From assembly GCF_026241225.1 (NCBI RefSeq), contig NZ_JAPFQP010000003.1, positions 248,001-312,000 on the forward strand: a stretch of 64,000 nucleotides of DNA, given 5' to 3'. Shown in pieces: positions 8,532 through 18,601 of this stretch (position 1 is its first letter; every line of letters starts with the position of its first letter). The position numbers were made by a program, and so were the translations under genes. The DNA is from Lentiprolixibacter aurantiacus (GTDB lineage: Bacteria > Bacteroidota > Bacteroidia > Flavobacteriales > Flavobacteriaceae). A model generated the notes under the pieces. It made no database searches, was not told the origin of the DNA, and saw nothing but the letters and a program-made list of their open reading frames with translations.

Positions 8532-9713
8532 ATGCCCTTCAAATTTCGATGTTTTGTTGTTTTACTTCTGACCTTTGCCCAGGTCCTTGCTCAGGATACG
8601 GTTTTATCCGAATCGGCTCAGATCAGTGTGCTCACCTGTGGACCGGGACAGGAACTTTATACAGCATTCGGGCACAGTGCCTTCCGGGTTCAGGACCCTG
8701 CCAAAGGTATTGATGTGGTGTACAATTATGGCACCTTTGATTTTGATGCCCCCAACTTCTACACCAATTTTGCCCGGGGCAAACTTATCTATACCCTGAG
8801 CAGGCAGCGATTTGAGAATTTCCTGTACGTTTATGAACTGGAAAAAAGATGGGTCAGGGAACAAATCCTGGACCTGGACCAGGAGCAAAAAGATGATCTG
8901 ATTATTTTCCTGGAAAATAACTACCTGCCTGAAAACCGTGATTACCGTTACGATTTTCTGTTCGACAACTGTTCTACGAAAATGCCCGATGTATTGAGTG
9001 AGATTTTGGGCAACCAATTGCAATTCGGGGAAGACCATCTGGAACAGCGGTATTCCTTCAGAGAACTAATTCGGCAAAACCTGAGAGTAAATTCCTGGTC
9101 GAGCCTGGGTATCGACCTGGCACTGGGGGCCGTTATAGATAAAGAGGCCACTGTTTATCAGCATATGTTCCTGCCGGTTTATGTAATGAGGCAGATGGAA
9201 AACACCAAGCTTAATGGACAGCGACTTGTAAAAAGGACAAGAACAATTCTGGAAAACGATATTCCGGGGCAATCACCTTTATTTACCCTTACGCCTTTGT
9301 TCTGGCTACTGCTGCTGCTGGCCTTTACGGCCGCAATTACTTACATTGATTTTCGCAACAAAACGCGAAGCAGGAGGCTTGATTTCCTCCTCTTTTTCTC
9401 AAGCGGTGCAGCCGGATGCCTTTTGTTTTTTCTATGGTTCTTTACCGATCATACCGCAACCATAAATAATTTCAACATCCTCTGGCTTTTTCCCCTGAAC
9501 CTTATAGCAGCCTTTTACCTTTTATCCAGGAAGGGTCCTCCACCAGTAATCAGGACCTATGCCATGCTGCTATGTGGCTTGCTGATCCTACTATGCCTGG
9601 TTTGGATACTGGGGATACAGCAATTATCCCCACTGGTACTACTGCCCATACTTACTCTTTTGATTCGATATGTATGGCTAATTCTGTACCTGAAAAATCC
9701 AAAAATAAGCTGA
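8532..9713 (+). CDS. DUF4105 membrane protein, probable lipoprotein N-acyltransferase (Lnb) family
   Basis: 393 residues: signal peptide ending VLAQ, a periplasmic DUF4105 domain (about 25-230) with motifs ELYTAFGHSAFRV, NYGTFDF and FDNCSTKMPDVL, then four or so membrane helices (255-393). Members of the DUF4105 family in Bacteroides have been identified as the lipoprotein N-acyltransferase Lnb, which replaces Lnt in this phylum. The His of FGHSAF and the Cys of DNCST are plausible active-site residues (inference). Assignment to the acyltransferase rather than another DUF4105 branch is likely but not proved. Confidence 0.8.
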   Translation: MPFKFRCFVVLLLTFAQVLAQDTVLSESAQISVLTCGPGQELYTAFGHSAFRVQDPAKGIDVVYNYGTFDFDAPNFYTNFARGKLIYTLSRQRFENFLYVYELEKRWVREQILDLDQEQKDDLIIFLENNYLPENRDYRYDFLFDNCSTKMPDVLSEILGNQLQFGEDHLEQRYSFRELIRQNLRVNSWSSLGIDLALGAVIDKEATVYQHMFLPVYVMRQMENTKLNGQRLVKRTRTILENDIPGQSPLFTLTPLFWLLLLLAFTAAITYIDFRNKTRSRRLDFLLFFSSGAAGCLLFFLWFFTDHTATINNFNILWLFPLNLIAAFYLLSRKGPPPVIRTYAMLLCGLLILLCLVWILGIQQLSPLVLLPILTLLIRYVWLILYLKNPKIS

Positions 9714-9796
9714 GCACGCCCGGTAAAGTTCGGGACTGTATAAATATCAGGCGGCATGTACAGGCGGAAAGGCTATGGGAATTGTTTATATTCCCT

Positions 9797-9804
9797 TAAT
9801 TTTG
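9797..9804 (+). promoter_or_regulatory. Possible -7 box for the 9820 gene and pduO
   Basis: TAATTTTG fits TAnnTTTG and lies 16 bp before the ATG at 9820. No good -33 TTTG was seen. Confidence 0.4.
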
Positions 9805-9819
9805 CATTAACCTTTAGAG

Positions 9820-9966
9820 ATGGATAACGGAATTTACTACTTACTGGGCGGTCTGGCCATAGTGTACCTTGTTATCTCTGCCTTTAATAAACGCAACGCC
9901 AAAAGGCGGAAATCCCGGAAGTTCATGGAAGGCTATGAACGGAAGGACAGGAAAAAGGAAGAATAA
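9820..9966 (+). CDS. 48-residue single-helix membrane protein
   Basis: ATG at 9820 to TAA at 9964-9966. The product has a short polar start (MDNGIYY), one hydrophobic helix (LLGGLAIVYLVISAF) and a strongly basic then mixed-charge tail (NKRNAKRRKSRKFMEGYERK). The layout is that of a small anchored protein with a cytosolic tail. A consensus-like -7 box lies just upstream and the cobalamin adenosyltransferase gene begins 47 bp downstream, so it is probably the first gene of that operon. No known family; its reality rests on composition and context. Confidence 0.55.
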   Translation: MDNGIYYLLGGLAIVYLVISAFNKRNAKRRKSRKFMEGYERKDRKKEE

Positions 9967-10013
9967 CTGGCCGAAAAGCATTTTTCCCTCGAAGGGAGGA
10001 AAACCTCACACGG

Positions 10014-10589
10014 ATGAAGATTTATACTAAAACAGGGGATACAGGCACCACTTCACTTTTTGGAGGGACCAGGGTACCCAAGCATCACATACGCATTGAG
10101 AGTTACGGGACCACTGATGAATTGAATTCATGGATTGGATTGATCCGCGACCACGTGGACGACCAGGTGATAAAAACCCTTTTGATGGAAATCCAGGATC
10201 GCCTTTTTGTGTTGGGTGCCCAACTGGCAACAGAGCCAGAAAAAGCCAAGCTGAAATCTGGCAAAGACCGGCTAAACATCAATACCTTACAGGAGCAGGA
10301 TGCGCTGAAACTTGAACAGGCCATGGATAAGATGAATGCACAACTCCCTGCCATGACACATTTTATCCTGCCGGGAGGCCATCCTACAGTGTCATATTGT
10401 CATATTGCGCGAACCATTTGCCGCAGGGCCGAGCGCATGATCACCTATCTCAATGAAAACGAGGCAGTAGATCCGATGATTCTGGTATATATCAATCGCC
10501 TTTCCGATTACCTTTTTGTTCTGGCACGTAAATTGTCTGCAAGCCTGAAGGCAGAGGAAATCAAGTGGATACCAGAGAAAAAGGCCTAA
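10014..10589 (+). CDS. Cob(I)yrinic acid a,c-diamide adenosyltransferase, PduO type
   Basis: 191 residues with the PduO/MMAB hallmarks: N-terminal KIYTKTGDTGTTSLFGG (ATP-binding), RIESYGTTDELNSWIG, and ILPGG...CHIARTICRRAERM. The enzyme transfers adenosyl from ATP to cob(I)alamin, giving coenzyme B12, in the cytosol. No B12-dependent mutase or other cobalamin gene is in the window, so its client enzyme must lie elsewhere. Confidence 0.95.
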   Translation: MKIYTKTGDTGTTSLFGGTRVPKHHIRIESYGTTDELNSWIGLIRDHVDDQVIKTLLMEIQDRLFVLGAQLATEPEKAKLKSGKDRLNINTLQEQDALKLEQAMDKMNAQLPAMTHFILPGGHPTVSYCHIARTICRRAERMITYLNENEAVDPMILVYINRLSDYLFVLARKLSASLKAEEIKWIPEKKA

Positions 10590-10668
10590 TAATTTTTCTT
10601 TTTCAGCGTTATTCCTATATTATTTCTGAACGATCTTAAGAATTAATTGTTTTTAAACACGATTTTTC

Positions 10669-10698
10669 TTTGCCGTTTGGGTTTAAAAATTATTTTTG
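10669..10698 (+). promoter_or_regulatory. Promoter of the DUF2795 gene
   Basis: TTTG at 10669-10672, an 18-nt spacer, then TATTTTTG at 10691-10698: a complete match to the Bacteroidota housekeeping promoter TTTG / TAnnTTTG. The start codon follows 26 bp after the -7 box. Confidence 0.65.
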
Positions 10699-10724
10699 CA
10701 AAAATTTAAAAACAGAGTACAGCA

Positions 10725-10949
10725 ATGTATTGGACTTTAGAACTGGCATCTTATTTAAGCGATGCTCCCTGGCCTGCTACCAAGGATGAGTTGATCGATT
10801 ATGCGATCAGGACTGGTGCACCTCTTGAGGTTGTAGAGAACCTGCAATCTATGGAGGAAGAAGGTGGTGAAATCTATGAATCTATTGAAGAAATATGGCC
10901 GGATTATCCTACCGAAGAAGATTACCTCTGGAACGAGGATGAATATTAA
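10725..10949 (+). CDS. DUF2795 family small acidic protein
   Basis: 74 residues, strongly acidic at the C-terminus (EEIWPDYPTEEDYLWNEDEY), with the DUF2795-like core LASYLSDAPWPATKDELIDYA. This is a near-invariant small cytosolic protein of Flavobacteriia whose function is unknown. It is monocistronic: its own near-perfect promoter lies upstream and a hairpin terminator lies 21 bp after the stop, suggesting strong expression. Confidence 0.85.
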   Translation: MYWTLELASYLSDAPWPATKDELIDYAIRTGAPLEVVENLQSMEEEGGEIYESIEEIWPDYPTEEDYLWNEDEY

Positions 10950-10969
10950 TAATACACGTTAATTAGTTC

Positions 10970-10998
10970 AAAAAAGTCTCATTCGAGGCTTTTTTTTT
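10970..10998 (+). terminator. Terminator of the DUF2795 gene
   Basis: Stem AAAAAAGTCTC / GAGGCTTTTTT (one G-U pair) with loop ATTC, followed by a T run. Confidence 0.8.
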
Positions 10999-11145
10999 AT
11001 GTAATTTTGACACCTCCGGCCCTGTTTTGGGCCGTAGTGGGCAGTCTGGAATACCTTTTGCACTGCAAGGACAAAGACATATCCATACCAAACCTGCATG
11101 TCCGTTAAATGTTCAGGACTACTTCAGGAATAAAAATAAATACAC

Positions 11146-14100
11146 ATGAGTTTAGTTAATTCCATTATCAAAGCCTTTGTCGGCGATAAGTCGAAAAAGG
11201 ATGTAAAGGAACTACAGCCAATAGTCAAAAAGATCAAGTCTTTCGAAGGTGAACTAAAGCGCCTGAGCCATGATGAACTAAGGAATAAAACTTCCGGTTT
11301 CAAGGCAATCATAGCAGAAAGGTGTCAGAAGATCAACGAAGAAATTGCAGGCTTGCAACAAGAATCCCATGACTCTTCGGACATTGACAAGAACGAGGCG
11401 ATATACAACCAAATAGACAGCCTAAATGAAGAGGCTTATAAAATAACAGAGGACACTCTCAACGAATTGTTGCCTGAGGCCTTTGCGGTAATGAAGGAGA
11501 CAGCCAGCAGGTTTGCGGAAAATGAAACCCTTAAAGTCTCCGCTACAGAATTCGACCGCAAACTTAGCGGCACCAAAGACTATGTTACCCTGGAAGGTGA
11601 CAACGCCATCTGGAGCAATTCCTGGGATGCCGCTGGAAAAGAGGTTACCTGGGATATGGTGCATTACGATGTACAGCTTATTGGCGGTATAGCACTGCAC
11701 CAGGGGAAGATTGCCGAAATGCAGACGGGTGAGGGAAAAACCCTTGTGGCCACCCTGCCCATGTACCTCAATGCTCTGGCAGGGAAAGGTGCACACCTGG
11801 TAACGGTTAACGATTACCTGGCAAAAAGGGACAGTACCTGGATGGGGCCCTTATTTGAATTCCACGGCCTGTCTGTAGATTGTATAGACCGGCACCAGCC
11901 CAATTCTGATGGACGCAGGGCCGCTTACAATGCCGATATTACCTACGGAACAAATAATGAGTTTGGTTTCGATTACCTCAGGGATAATATGGCGCACACT
12001 CCCGGAGATCTGGTACAACGCCCACATCATTATGCCATTGTGGATGAGGTAGATTCCGTCCTGATCGATGATGCCCGTACACCTCTTATTATTTCAGGGC
12101 CTGTTCCGGAAGGCGATCGTCACGAATTCAACGAATTAAGACCAAAAGTTTATGATATTGTCCAGAAGCAAAGGCAGTATCTCACCGGGGTCCTGGCAGA
12201 AGCCAAAAAGAAAATCGCAGAAGGCGACACCAAGGAAGGAGGCTTTTTACTGCTGCGAGTGCACAGGGGATTACCCAAGAACAAAGCATTGATCAAATTC
12301 CTCAGTGAGGAAGGAATCAAACAGCTCCTGCAAAAGACCGAAAATTTTTACATGCAGGACAACAACCGGGAAATGCCCAAGGTAGATGCCGAGTTGCTTT
12401 TTGTCATCGATGAAAAAAACAACCAGATAGAGCTTACCGATAAAGGGATTGAATACATATCCGGAGATGAAGACAAGAATTTCTTCATCATGCCCGACAT
12501 AGGAAGCGAGATCGCCAAGATCGAAAATCAAAACCTGGAAATAGAAAAAGAAGCCGAGCTTAAAGAAGAGCTTTTTAAGGATTTTTCAGTGAAAAGTGAG
12601 CGTATTCACACCATGAGCCAATTGCTTAAGGCTTACACACTTTTTGAAAAAGACGTGGAATATGTGGTGATGGATAACAAGGTGATGATCGTAGATGAGC
12701 AGACGGGAAGGATCATGGATGGACGACGCTATTCTGACGGACTCCATCAGGCTATAGAAGCAAAGGAGAACGTGAAGATCGAAGCCATGACTCAGACCTT
12801 CGCTACGGTAACCCTGCAGAATTACTTCCGGATGTATAAAAAACTGGCAGGGATGACTGGTACAGCCGTTACGGAAGCTGGTGAATTCTGGGAAATTTAC
12901 AAACTGGACGTGATGGAAATCCCAACCAACCGACCTATTGCCAGGGATGACCGCAATGACCTGATCTATAAAACCAAAAGGGAGAAATACAATTCTATTA
13001 TCGAAGAAGTGGCTTCCCTTTCGCAACAGGGAAGGCCTGTGCTTATTGGTACTACTTCCGTAGAGATATCAGAACTCCTCTCCCGTATGCTGCAAATACG
13101 GAAGATAGACCACAACGTGCTTAATGCAAAGCTTCACAAGAAAGAGGCGGATATTGTTGCGGAAGCAGGGAATCCCGGAGTGGTAACCATTGCGACCAAT
13201 ATGGCTGGACGGGGAACAGATATTAAGCTTACCGATGAAGTCAAAGCAGCAGGTGGACTCGCCATTATTGGAACGGAAAGGCACGACTCCAGGAGGGTTG
13301 ACCGGCAGTTAAGAGGTCGGTCCGGCCGGCAGGGAGATCCCGGTAGTTCACAGTTCTACGTATCCCTGGAAGATAATCTGATGCGCTTATTCGGCTCTGA
13401 CCGGGTAGCCAAGATGATGGACCGCATGGGACTGAAGGAAGGGGAGGTTATACAACATTCCATGATGACCAAATCCATTGAAAGGGCCCAGAAAAAGGTA
13501 GAGGAGAACAACTTCGGCATCCGAAAACGACTTCTGGAATACGATGATGTGATGAATGCCCAGCGGGAGGTGGTATACAAAAGGAGGCGCCATGCCCTGG
13601 AGGGCGATCGCTTACAGCTGGATATTGCTAATATGATCTACGATACCTGTGAGGTGATTGCGGAGACCAACAAAATGGCCAATGATTACAAGAATTTCGA
13701 ATTCGAACTAATCAAGTATTTTTCAATCACTGCACCGGTTTCTGAAGAAGAGTTTGCGAAAAAGAACTTCCAGGAAATTGCCAACGATACCTATCAGGCT
13801 GCGTATGACTATTACCAGAACAAAATGGAACGTTCTGCAGCAACGGCCCTGCCGGTGATCAAACAGGTGTACGAAGACGAGTCCAACAAGTTTGAACGAA
13901 TTGTAGTGCCCTTCACGGATGGTATCAAAACCCTAAATGTGGTTACAGACCTTAAGGAGGCCTATGAATCTCAGGGAAAGCAGCTGGTTGCTGATTTTGA
14001 AAAGAACATTACCCTGGCCATCATAGACGATGCCTGGAAGACACACCTTAGAAAAATGGATGAGTTGAAACAGTCTGTTCAACTGGCGGTTCACGAACAA

Positions 14101-14511
14101 AAGGACCCGCTGCTCATCTATAAGTTTGAGGCTTTTGAACTATTCAAAAGCATGATAGAAAAAGTAAATAAGGATGTGGTTTCCTTCTTGTTTAAAGGGG
14201 AACTCCCCTCCTCAGATACCCGAACCATCCAGGAAGCCAGGACCGTAAGGCGCAAAAAGGAAAACCTGAAAACAACCAAGGAAGAGATCCCGAACAGCGA
14301 CGAACTTGCTGCACAAAACCGGGCGGTTGGTCAGAATCAGGGGAGGCGTCCCCAGGTAACGGAAACCATAATCAGGGAGAAGCCAAAAATTGGAAGAAAT
14401 GAAAGGGTTACCATTAAGAACGTTATGTCCGGAGAGAGTAAAACGGTGAAGTATAAACAAGCCGAACCCCTCATAGACAAGGGCGAATGGGTATTGATTG
14501 ACCAGGAGTAA
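11146..14511 (+). CDS. secA: Protein translocase ATPase SecA
   Basis: 1121 residues. Walker A QTGEGKT (about 193), [16 protein letters not shown] (about 300), and the C-terminal motor motifs NMAGRGTDI and [14 protein letters not shown] are intact. SecA drives unfolded preproteins through SecYEG. An insertion of roughly 100 residues follows [11 protein letters not shown], between the preprotein crosslinking parts, as is usual in Bacteroidota. The tail ends [21 protein letters not shown] and lacks the Cys-rich zinc/SecB-binding segment of E. coli SecA. The 147-bp leader holds a perfect 6-bp hairpin (CGGCCC/GGGCCG, 11017-11034) that is not a terminator. Confidence 0.97.
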   Translation: MSLVNSIIKAFVGDKSKKDVKELQPIVKKIKSFEGELKRLSHDELRNKTSGFKAIIAERCQKINEEIAGLQQESHDSSDIDKNEAIYNQIDSLNEEAYKITEDTLNELLPEAFAVMKETASRFAENETLKVSATEFDRKLSGTKDYVTLEGDNAIWSNSWDAAGKEVTWDMVHYDVQLIGGIALHQGKIAEMQTGEGKTLVATLPMYLNALAGKGAHLVTVNDYLAKRDSTWMGPLFEFHGLSVDCIDRHQPNSDGRRAAYNADITYGTNNEFGFDYLRDNMAHTPGDLVQRPHHYAIVDEVDSVLIDDARTPLIISGPVPEGDRHEFNELRPKVYDIVQKQRQYLTGVLAEAKKKIAEGDTKEGGFLLLRVHRGLPKNKALIKFLSEEGIKQLLQKTENFYMQDNNREMPKVDAELLFVIDEKNNQIELTDKGIEYISGDEDKNFFIMPDIGSEIAKIENQNLEIEKEAELKEELFKDFSVKSERIHTMSQLLKAYTLFEKDVEYVVMDNKVMIVDEQTGRIMDGRRYSDGLHQAIEAKENVKIEAMTQTFATVTLQNYFRMYKKLAGMTGTAVTEAGEFWEIYKLDVMEIPTNRPIARDDRNDLIYKTKREKYNSIIEEVASLSQQGRPVLIGTTSVEISELLSRMLQIRKIDHNVLNAKLHKKEADIVAEAGNPGVVTIATNMAGRGTDIKLTDEVKAAGGLAIIGTERHDSRRVDRQLRGRSGRQGDPGSSQFYVSLEDNLMRLFGSDRVAKMMDRMGLKEGEVIQHSMMTKSIERAQKKVEENNFGIRKRLLEYDDVMNAQREVVYKRRRHALEGDRLQLDIANMIYDTCEVIAETNKMANDYKNFEFELIKYFSITAPVSEEEFAKKNFQEIANDTYQAAYDYYQNKMERSAATALPVIKQVYEDESNKFERIVVPFTDGIKTLNVVTDLKEAYESQGKQLVADFEKNITLAIIDDAWKTHLRKMDELKQSVQLAVHEQKDPLLIYKFEAFELFKSMIEKVNKDVVSFLFKGELPSSDTRTIQEARTVRRKKENLKTTKEEIPNSDELAAQNRAVGQNQGRRPQVTETIIREKPKIGRNERVTIKNVMSGESKTVKYKQAEPLIDKGEWVLIDQE

Positions 14512-14530
14512 TCCTTACTATAGAACTGGA

Positions 14531-14558
14531 AAAGGCAACCGTGTGGTTGCCTTTTTTT
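14531..14558 (+). terminator. Terminator of secA
   Basis: Stem AAAGGCAACC / GGTTGCCTTT with loop GTGT and a run of seven T. Confidence 0.85.
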
Positions 14559-14763
14559 GTTTCTCTAACCACATATTCTGAAAGGAATCTTTCCGGATTT
14601 TCAGGATTGACTGCCCCATCCATAAACCTCAAAATGAAGAATCAGAAGGCGCTTTGTTGATTATCTGGCAAAACATAGTTAGTTTTATGACACCAATCAA
14701 AGCATGGAAGATGCTCAGGGATACTGTATAACCCGTCTTTCTTACTTTAAATTATTTTGTGGC

Positions 14764-15987
14764 ATGGAAAATTCCAGGGGGCAAAAACAGGAACGTTACG
14801 AAGCTAAAAGAACACTGACAATTAAGGTGGGTTATTGGGCTTCCTTTCTTACCCTTGTATTTGCTGCAATCTGCATGTTCCTGCTGGACATAACTACTAT
14901 AGTGCCCTACTGTTTTCTGGGTTTCTCTATCGCCAACCTCATCAATGTACTTGCCCTTAAAAAACATAACAACCTGATCCTGAGCTTTAACCTGGCCACT
15001 TTACTCAGCCTGGCTACTGCGCTGATTGTAACATGGTTTACCGGGGGCATTGAGAGCCCCTTTATTTTTGTCCTGGCTATTGTTGTTTTTGCAGGTTATG
15101 CCACCACTGGGCCTAGAGGAAAATTGTACCTCTACCTCAGCGTTGCCCTGATTTTACTGGTGTATTCCAATGACGTATTAAAATTTCTCCCCGTTAATAA
15201 TGCCGTGCCCGAGACATCAAGTGCAACCTTTGCCCTGCTGAGCATTTTATTGTCGGTTTATTTGATGGGCGGGGTATTGGCTAAAAACCTGCTGAAAGCC
15301 CATATTGACCTCTACAAATCCAAAATGGAAACCGAACAACAGATCAAGGAAAAGGAGACCCTGCTTCGCGAAGTACACCACAGGGTTAAAAACAACCTTC
15401 AAACTGTTTCCAGCCTCCTGAGCCTGCAATCCAGGAGTGTGGAGGATCCCAAAATGAAAAGTTTACTCAAAAGCAGCCAGAACCGGGTTATCTCAATGGC
15501 TATGGTTCACGAGATGCTCTATATGCGTGAGGATCTGTCCCGAATTGAATATAAAACCTATGTGCAGGAACTCAGTGAATATCTGGTAAGATCAGTAAAA
15601 GGCGCTGAGAATAAAGTGAAGCTGAATATAGATATACCAGACATCAAGTTGGGTATTGACACAGCCATACCCCTGGGGCTCTTAATCAATGAAGCACTTA
15701 CCAATGCCCTCAAATATGGAATCCGGGAAGATAATGAGGGAGAAATCAATATTGCGTTAAAAAAAGAAGCAGATGAGGACTACATCCTCAATATTGGCGA
15801 TAACGGAGTGGGATTTTCGAACCAGGTAGACCATAAAACCACGCGATCACTTGGGCTTAAACTGATTCACAACCTCGCCAGGCAACTCAAAGGAACTATC
15901 ACCCGGGATGAAAGTAAAGTAGGTACTAACTACATTGTTAAGTTCCGTGAGATTGGCCAGCAGCAACATTTAAATCCTGTGGCGTAA
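14764..15987 (+). CDS. Orphan membrane sensor histidine kinase (HisKA_2 type)
   Basis: 407 residues from the Met at 14764; the frame is open back to an ATG at 14704, but that 20-residue extension is not kinase-like. Five or six membrane helices (about 20-180) form the sensor with almost no periplasmic domain. A coiled linker leads to an H-box LREVHHRVKNNLQ of the HisKA_2 class near residue 205, then an HATPase domain with NEALTNALKYG and GDNGVGF. No response regulator gene is adjacent. It may instead signal to a detached regulator; the stimulus is unknown. Confidence 0.88.
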   Translation: MENSRGQKQERYEAKRTLTIKVGYWASFLTLVFAAICMFLLDITTIVPYCFLGFSIANLINVLALKKHNNLILSFNLATLLSLATALIVTWFTGGIESPFIFVLAIVVFAGYATTGPRGKLYLYLSVALILLVYSNDVLKFLPVNNAVPETSSATFALLSILLSVYLMGGVLAKNLLKAHIDLYKSKMETEQQIKEKETLLREVHHRVKNNLQTVSSLLSLQSRSVEDPKMKSLLKSSQNRVISMAMVHEMLYMREDLSRIEYKTYVQELSEYLVRSVKGAENKVKLNIDIPDIKLGIDTAIPLGLLINEALTNALKYGIREDNEGEINIALKKEADEDYILNIGDNGVGFSNQVDHKTTRSLGLKLIHNLARQLKGTITRDESKVGTNYIVKFREIGQQQHLNPVA

Positions 15988-16074
15988 GTCAACAAACATA
16001 GCCTTTTAACCCTAGGCTGTAATTGCATCATTTCTTACTATATTTAGTTTCCTTAGATACGAAAACACTAATCC

Positions 16075-18597
16075 ATGTCAAAAACACTCGTAGGGGTATT
16101 GCTTTTTTGCACTCAGGTATTTTATGCCCAGGACTATTTCTTTAAAAAATACCATCCTTTCCAATCCAAAATCCCCTCTCCCGAAGCTTATCTGGGATAT
16201 CCGATCGGGGCTCATCACACTCGGCATGACCGAATCGTGGATTATCTTGAAATGCTTTCAGTGGTATCTGATAGGGCTTCACTTATCAACTACGGCAGGA
16301 CGCATGAAGGGAGGCGTTTGGTAATGCTTGTTATTTCCTCACCGGAAAATATGGAGGCTCTTCCCGAAATCAAAGAACGTCACCTTGCCTACACGAGGCC
16401 TAATGCCAGTCTGGCCCCTGATCCTGAACTTCCTGTTTTTGTGAACCTGGCCTATAATGTACACGGAAATGAGCCTTCCAGCTCTGAGGCTGCTTTGTTA
16501 ACCGCCTATACCCTTACAGCCTCCAATAACCCTGAGATTCTCAATTACCTTAACAATGCCGTCATCCTGGTGGATCCTACTATAAATCCGGATGGGAGGG
16601 ACAGGCATACCCATTGGGCCAATATGTATCAGGGAAACCCTCTGGTTATAGATCCGCAGGATGCAGAACATAATGAGTACTGGCCCGGAGGGCGAACTAA
16701 TCACTACTGGTTTGACCTTAATCGCGACTGGTTACTGGCCATTAATCCTGAAAGCCGGGGAAAACTGAACTGGTACCATGAGTGGTATCCTAACGTGGTT
16801 ACAGATTTTCATGAAATGGGCACACAAAGCACCTATTTCTTTGAACCCATGAAGATAAACGGATCCCTCAATCCCATAATGCCCAGGGAGAATTACGAAG
16901 ACCTGAATAACCTCTTTGGGGAGTATTACAGTAAGGCCCTGGACAGCATTGGATCCCTTTATTTTACCAAAGAAGTTTTTGACGGAACCTATCCCGGTTA
17001 CGGGTCTTCTTATCCGGACTTGCAGGGCGGACTTGGATTGCTTTTTGAGCAGGCAAGCTCAAGGGGACACAAACAAAAAACAGCCTTTGGTGAAATCACC
17101 TTTCCTTTTACCATCAGGAACCAGTATACCTCCAGTATTACTACCCTGAAGGCAGCAGTTGAAAACAAAGATTACCTGTATCAGTACCAGCAGGATTTCT
17201 TTAAATCAGCTATAAGAAACGCTGAGAAAAGTAAAATTAAGGGTTACCGGTTTGGGGATGCCTATGATAAAAATAGGCTAAAAGCATTCATTGATAAGTT
17301 GCTAATCCATAAAATTGAAGTATACAAAGCCGACAACGGAGAATATGTAGTGCCAACAAGCCAGCCACAGTATCGAATGGTTCAGACGGTGTTTGAAACC
17401 TATGATAAATATCGGGACAGTGTGTATTACGATGCCTCTGCGTGGTCTGTAGCAAACTTCTACAACATAAAATACCGCCCGGTAAACACCCTTAAGCGAG
17501 GTGACCAAATAAGTGGCACAGACAACCTTGTAAAGGTACAGCCGATTCAAAGATCGGAGTATGCCTACCTTATCGACTGGGACGACTACAATGCCCCTGC
17601 GGTGCTGAACCAACTGCAGTCTGAAGGCCTGGTTGTTTCGGCCTCTTTCAAACCTTTTACCGCAGTTGTTGCTGGTGTTTCAAAAACTTTCAACTACGGC
17701 ACCCTCATGGTTCCCGTGAGCCTGCAGAAAAAATCCCCTGACGAAATATTTGCCCTGTTGGGACAGGCGCAGAAAAAATTCCAGGTGCCGATGTACGCCG
17801 TGGAAACAGGGTATAATCTACAGGGTATAGACCTGGGAAGTGGATTCATTAGCCCCCTGAACAATACTAAGGTAGCAATGCTGATAGGTACAGGAGTAAG
17901 GCCATATGAAGCAGGTGAAGTTTGGCATTTACTGGACACCCGTGTGGGAATGCCCATTACCAAGATTCCAATGCGAAACTTCAACAGGGTTAACTTCGAC
18001 AAGTACAATACCCTGGTTATGGTTTCCGGAAATTATTCGCTGACAGACAAACAACAAACCGTTGTGAAAGATTGGGTAAAAAAAGGAAATACCCTGATCA
18101 CCATAGGGACGGCATCAGAATGGATCATCAAGAAAAAATGGGTTAAAGAAAAACTGATTGAATCCAAAGCAGATTCCACTAAAGCCACTGTACGGCAACC
18201 TTATGTAGATGCCCGAGAAAATCTTGGGAAAGAAAGCGTAGGGGGGATCATCGCCCGGACAGATCTCGATATAAGCCACCCTCTTGGATTTGGTTACCGC
18301 AACCCTACCCTGCCCGTATACAAGAACAATACCGTATGGCTGGCGCCCAGCCAGAACGAGTATGCCACTGTTGCCAAATACAGTAGTGATCCTCATATTG
18401 ATGGATTTATCACCAAACGAAATCTGGAAGAATTCCTTAAACCCGCCGCATCCCTTATTGTAAGCCCGATGGGAAGTGGCAGGGTAGTCATGTTTGCGGA
18501 CAATCCCAATTTCAGGGGTTCCTGGTATGGAACCAACCGCTTATTTCTGAATGCATTATTTCTGGGGCAAAAAATAAACATACCTAAACGAAATTAG
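16075..18597 (+). CDS. Secreted M14-family zinc carboxypeptidase
   Basis: 840 residues with a signal peptide ending VFYAQ. The M14 active site is visible: HGNE (Zn ligands His and Glu, HxxE, about residue 129), NPDGRDR substrate-binding region, the third ligand His in DFHEMGT (about 244), and the catalytic Glu likely in LLFEQASS (about 324). The C-terminal half (about 380-840) is a large extra domain of unclear role, resembling a glutamine-amidotransferase-like fold in related annotations. Probably a periplasmic or extracellular peptidase. The next gene starts 4 bp later and encodes another secreted hydrolase, so the two likely act together. Confidence 0.88.
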   Translation: MSKTLVGVLLFCTQVFYAQDYFFKKYHPFQSKIPSPEAYLGYPIGAHHTRHDRIVDYLEMLSVVSDRASLINYGRTHEGRRLVMLVISSPENMEALPEIKERHLAYTRPNASLAPDPELPVFVNLAYNVHGNEPSSSEAALLTAYTLTASNNPEILNYLNNAVILVDPTINPDGRDRHTHWANMYQGNPLVIDPQDAEHNEYWPGGRTNHYWFDLNRDWLLAINPESRGKLNWYHEWYPNVVTDFHEMGTQSTYFFEPMKINGSLNPIMPRENYEDLNNLFGEYYSKALDSIGSLYFTKEVFDGTYPGYGSSYPDLQGGLGLLFEQASSRGHKQKTAFGEITFPFTIRNQYTSSITTLKAAVENKDYLYQYQQDFFKSAIRNAEKSKIKGYRFGDAYDKNRLKAFIDKLLIHKIEVYKADNGEYVVPTSQPQYRMVQTVFETYDKYRDSVYYDASAWSVANFYNIKYRPVNTLKRGDQISGTDNLVKVQPIQRSEYAYLIDWDDYNAPAVLNQLQSEGLVVSASFKPFTAVVAGVSKTFNYGTLMVPVSLQKKSPDEIFALLGQAQKKFQVPMYAVETGYNLQGIDLGSGFISPLNNTKVAMLIGTGVRPYEAGEVWHLLDTRVGMPITKIPMRNFNRVNFDKYNTLVMVSGNYSLTDKQQTVVKDWVKKGNTLITIGTASEWIIKKKWVKEKLIESKADSTKATVRQPYVDARENLGKESVGGIIARTDLDISHPLGFGYRNPTLPVYKNNTVWLAPSQNEYATVAKYSSDPHIDGFITKRNLEEFLKPAASLIVSPMGSGRVVMFADNPNFRGSWYGTNRLFLNALFLGQKINIPKRN

Positions 18598-18601
18598 TCT
18601 T

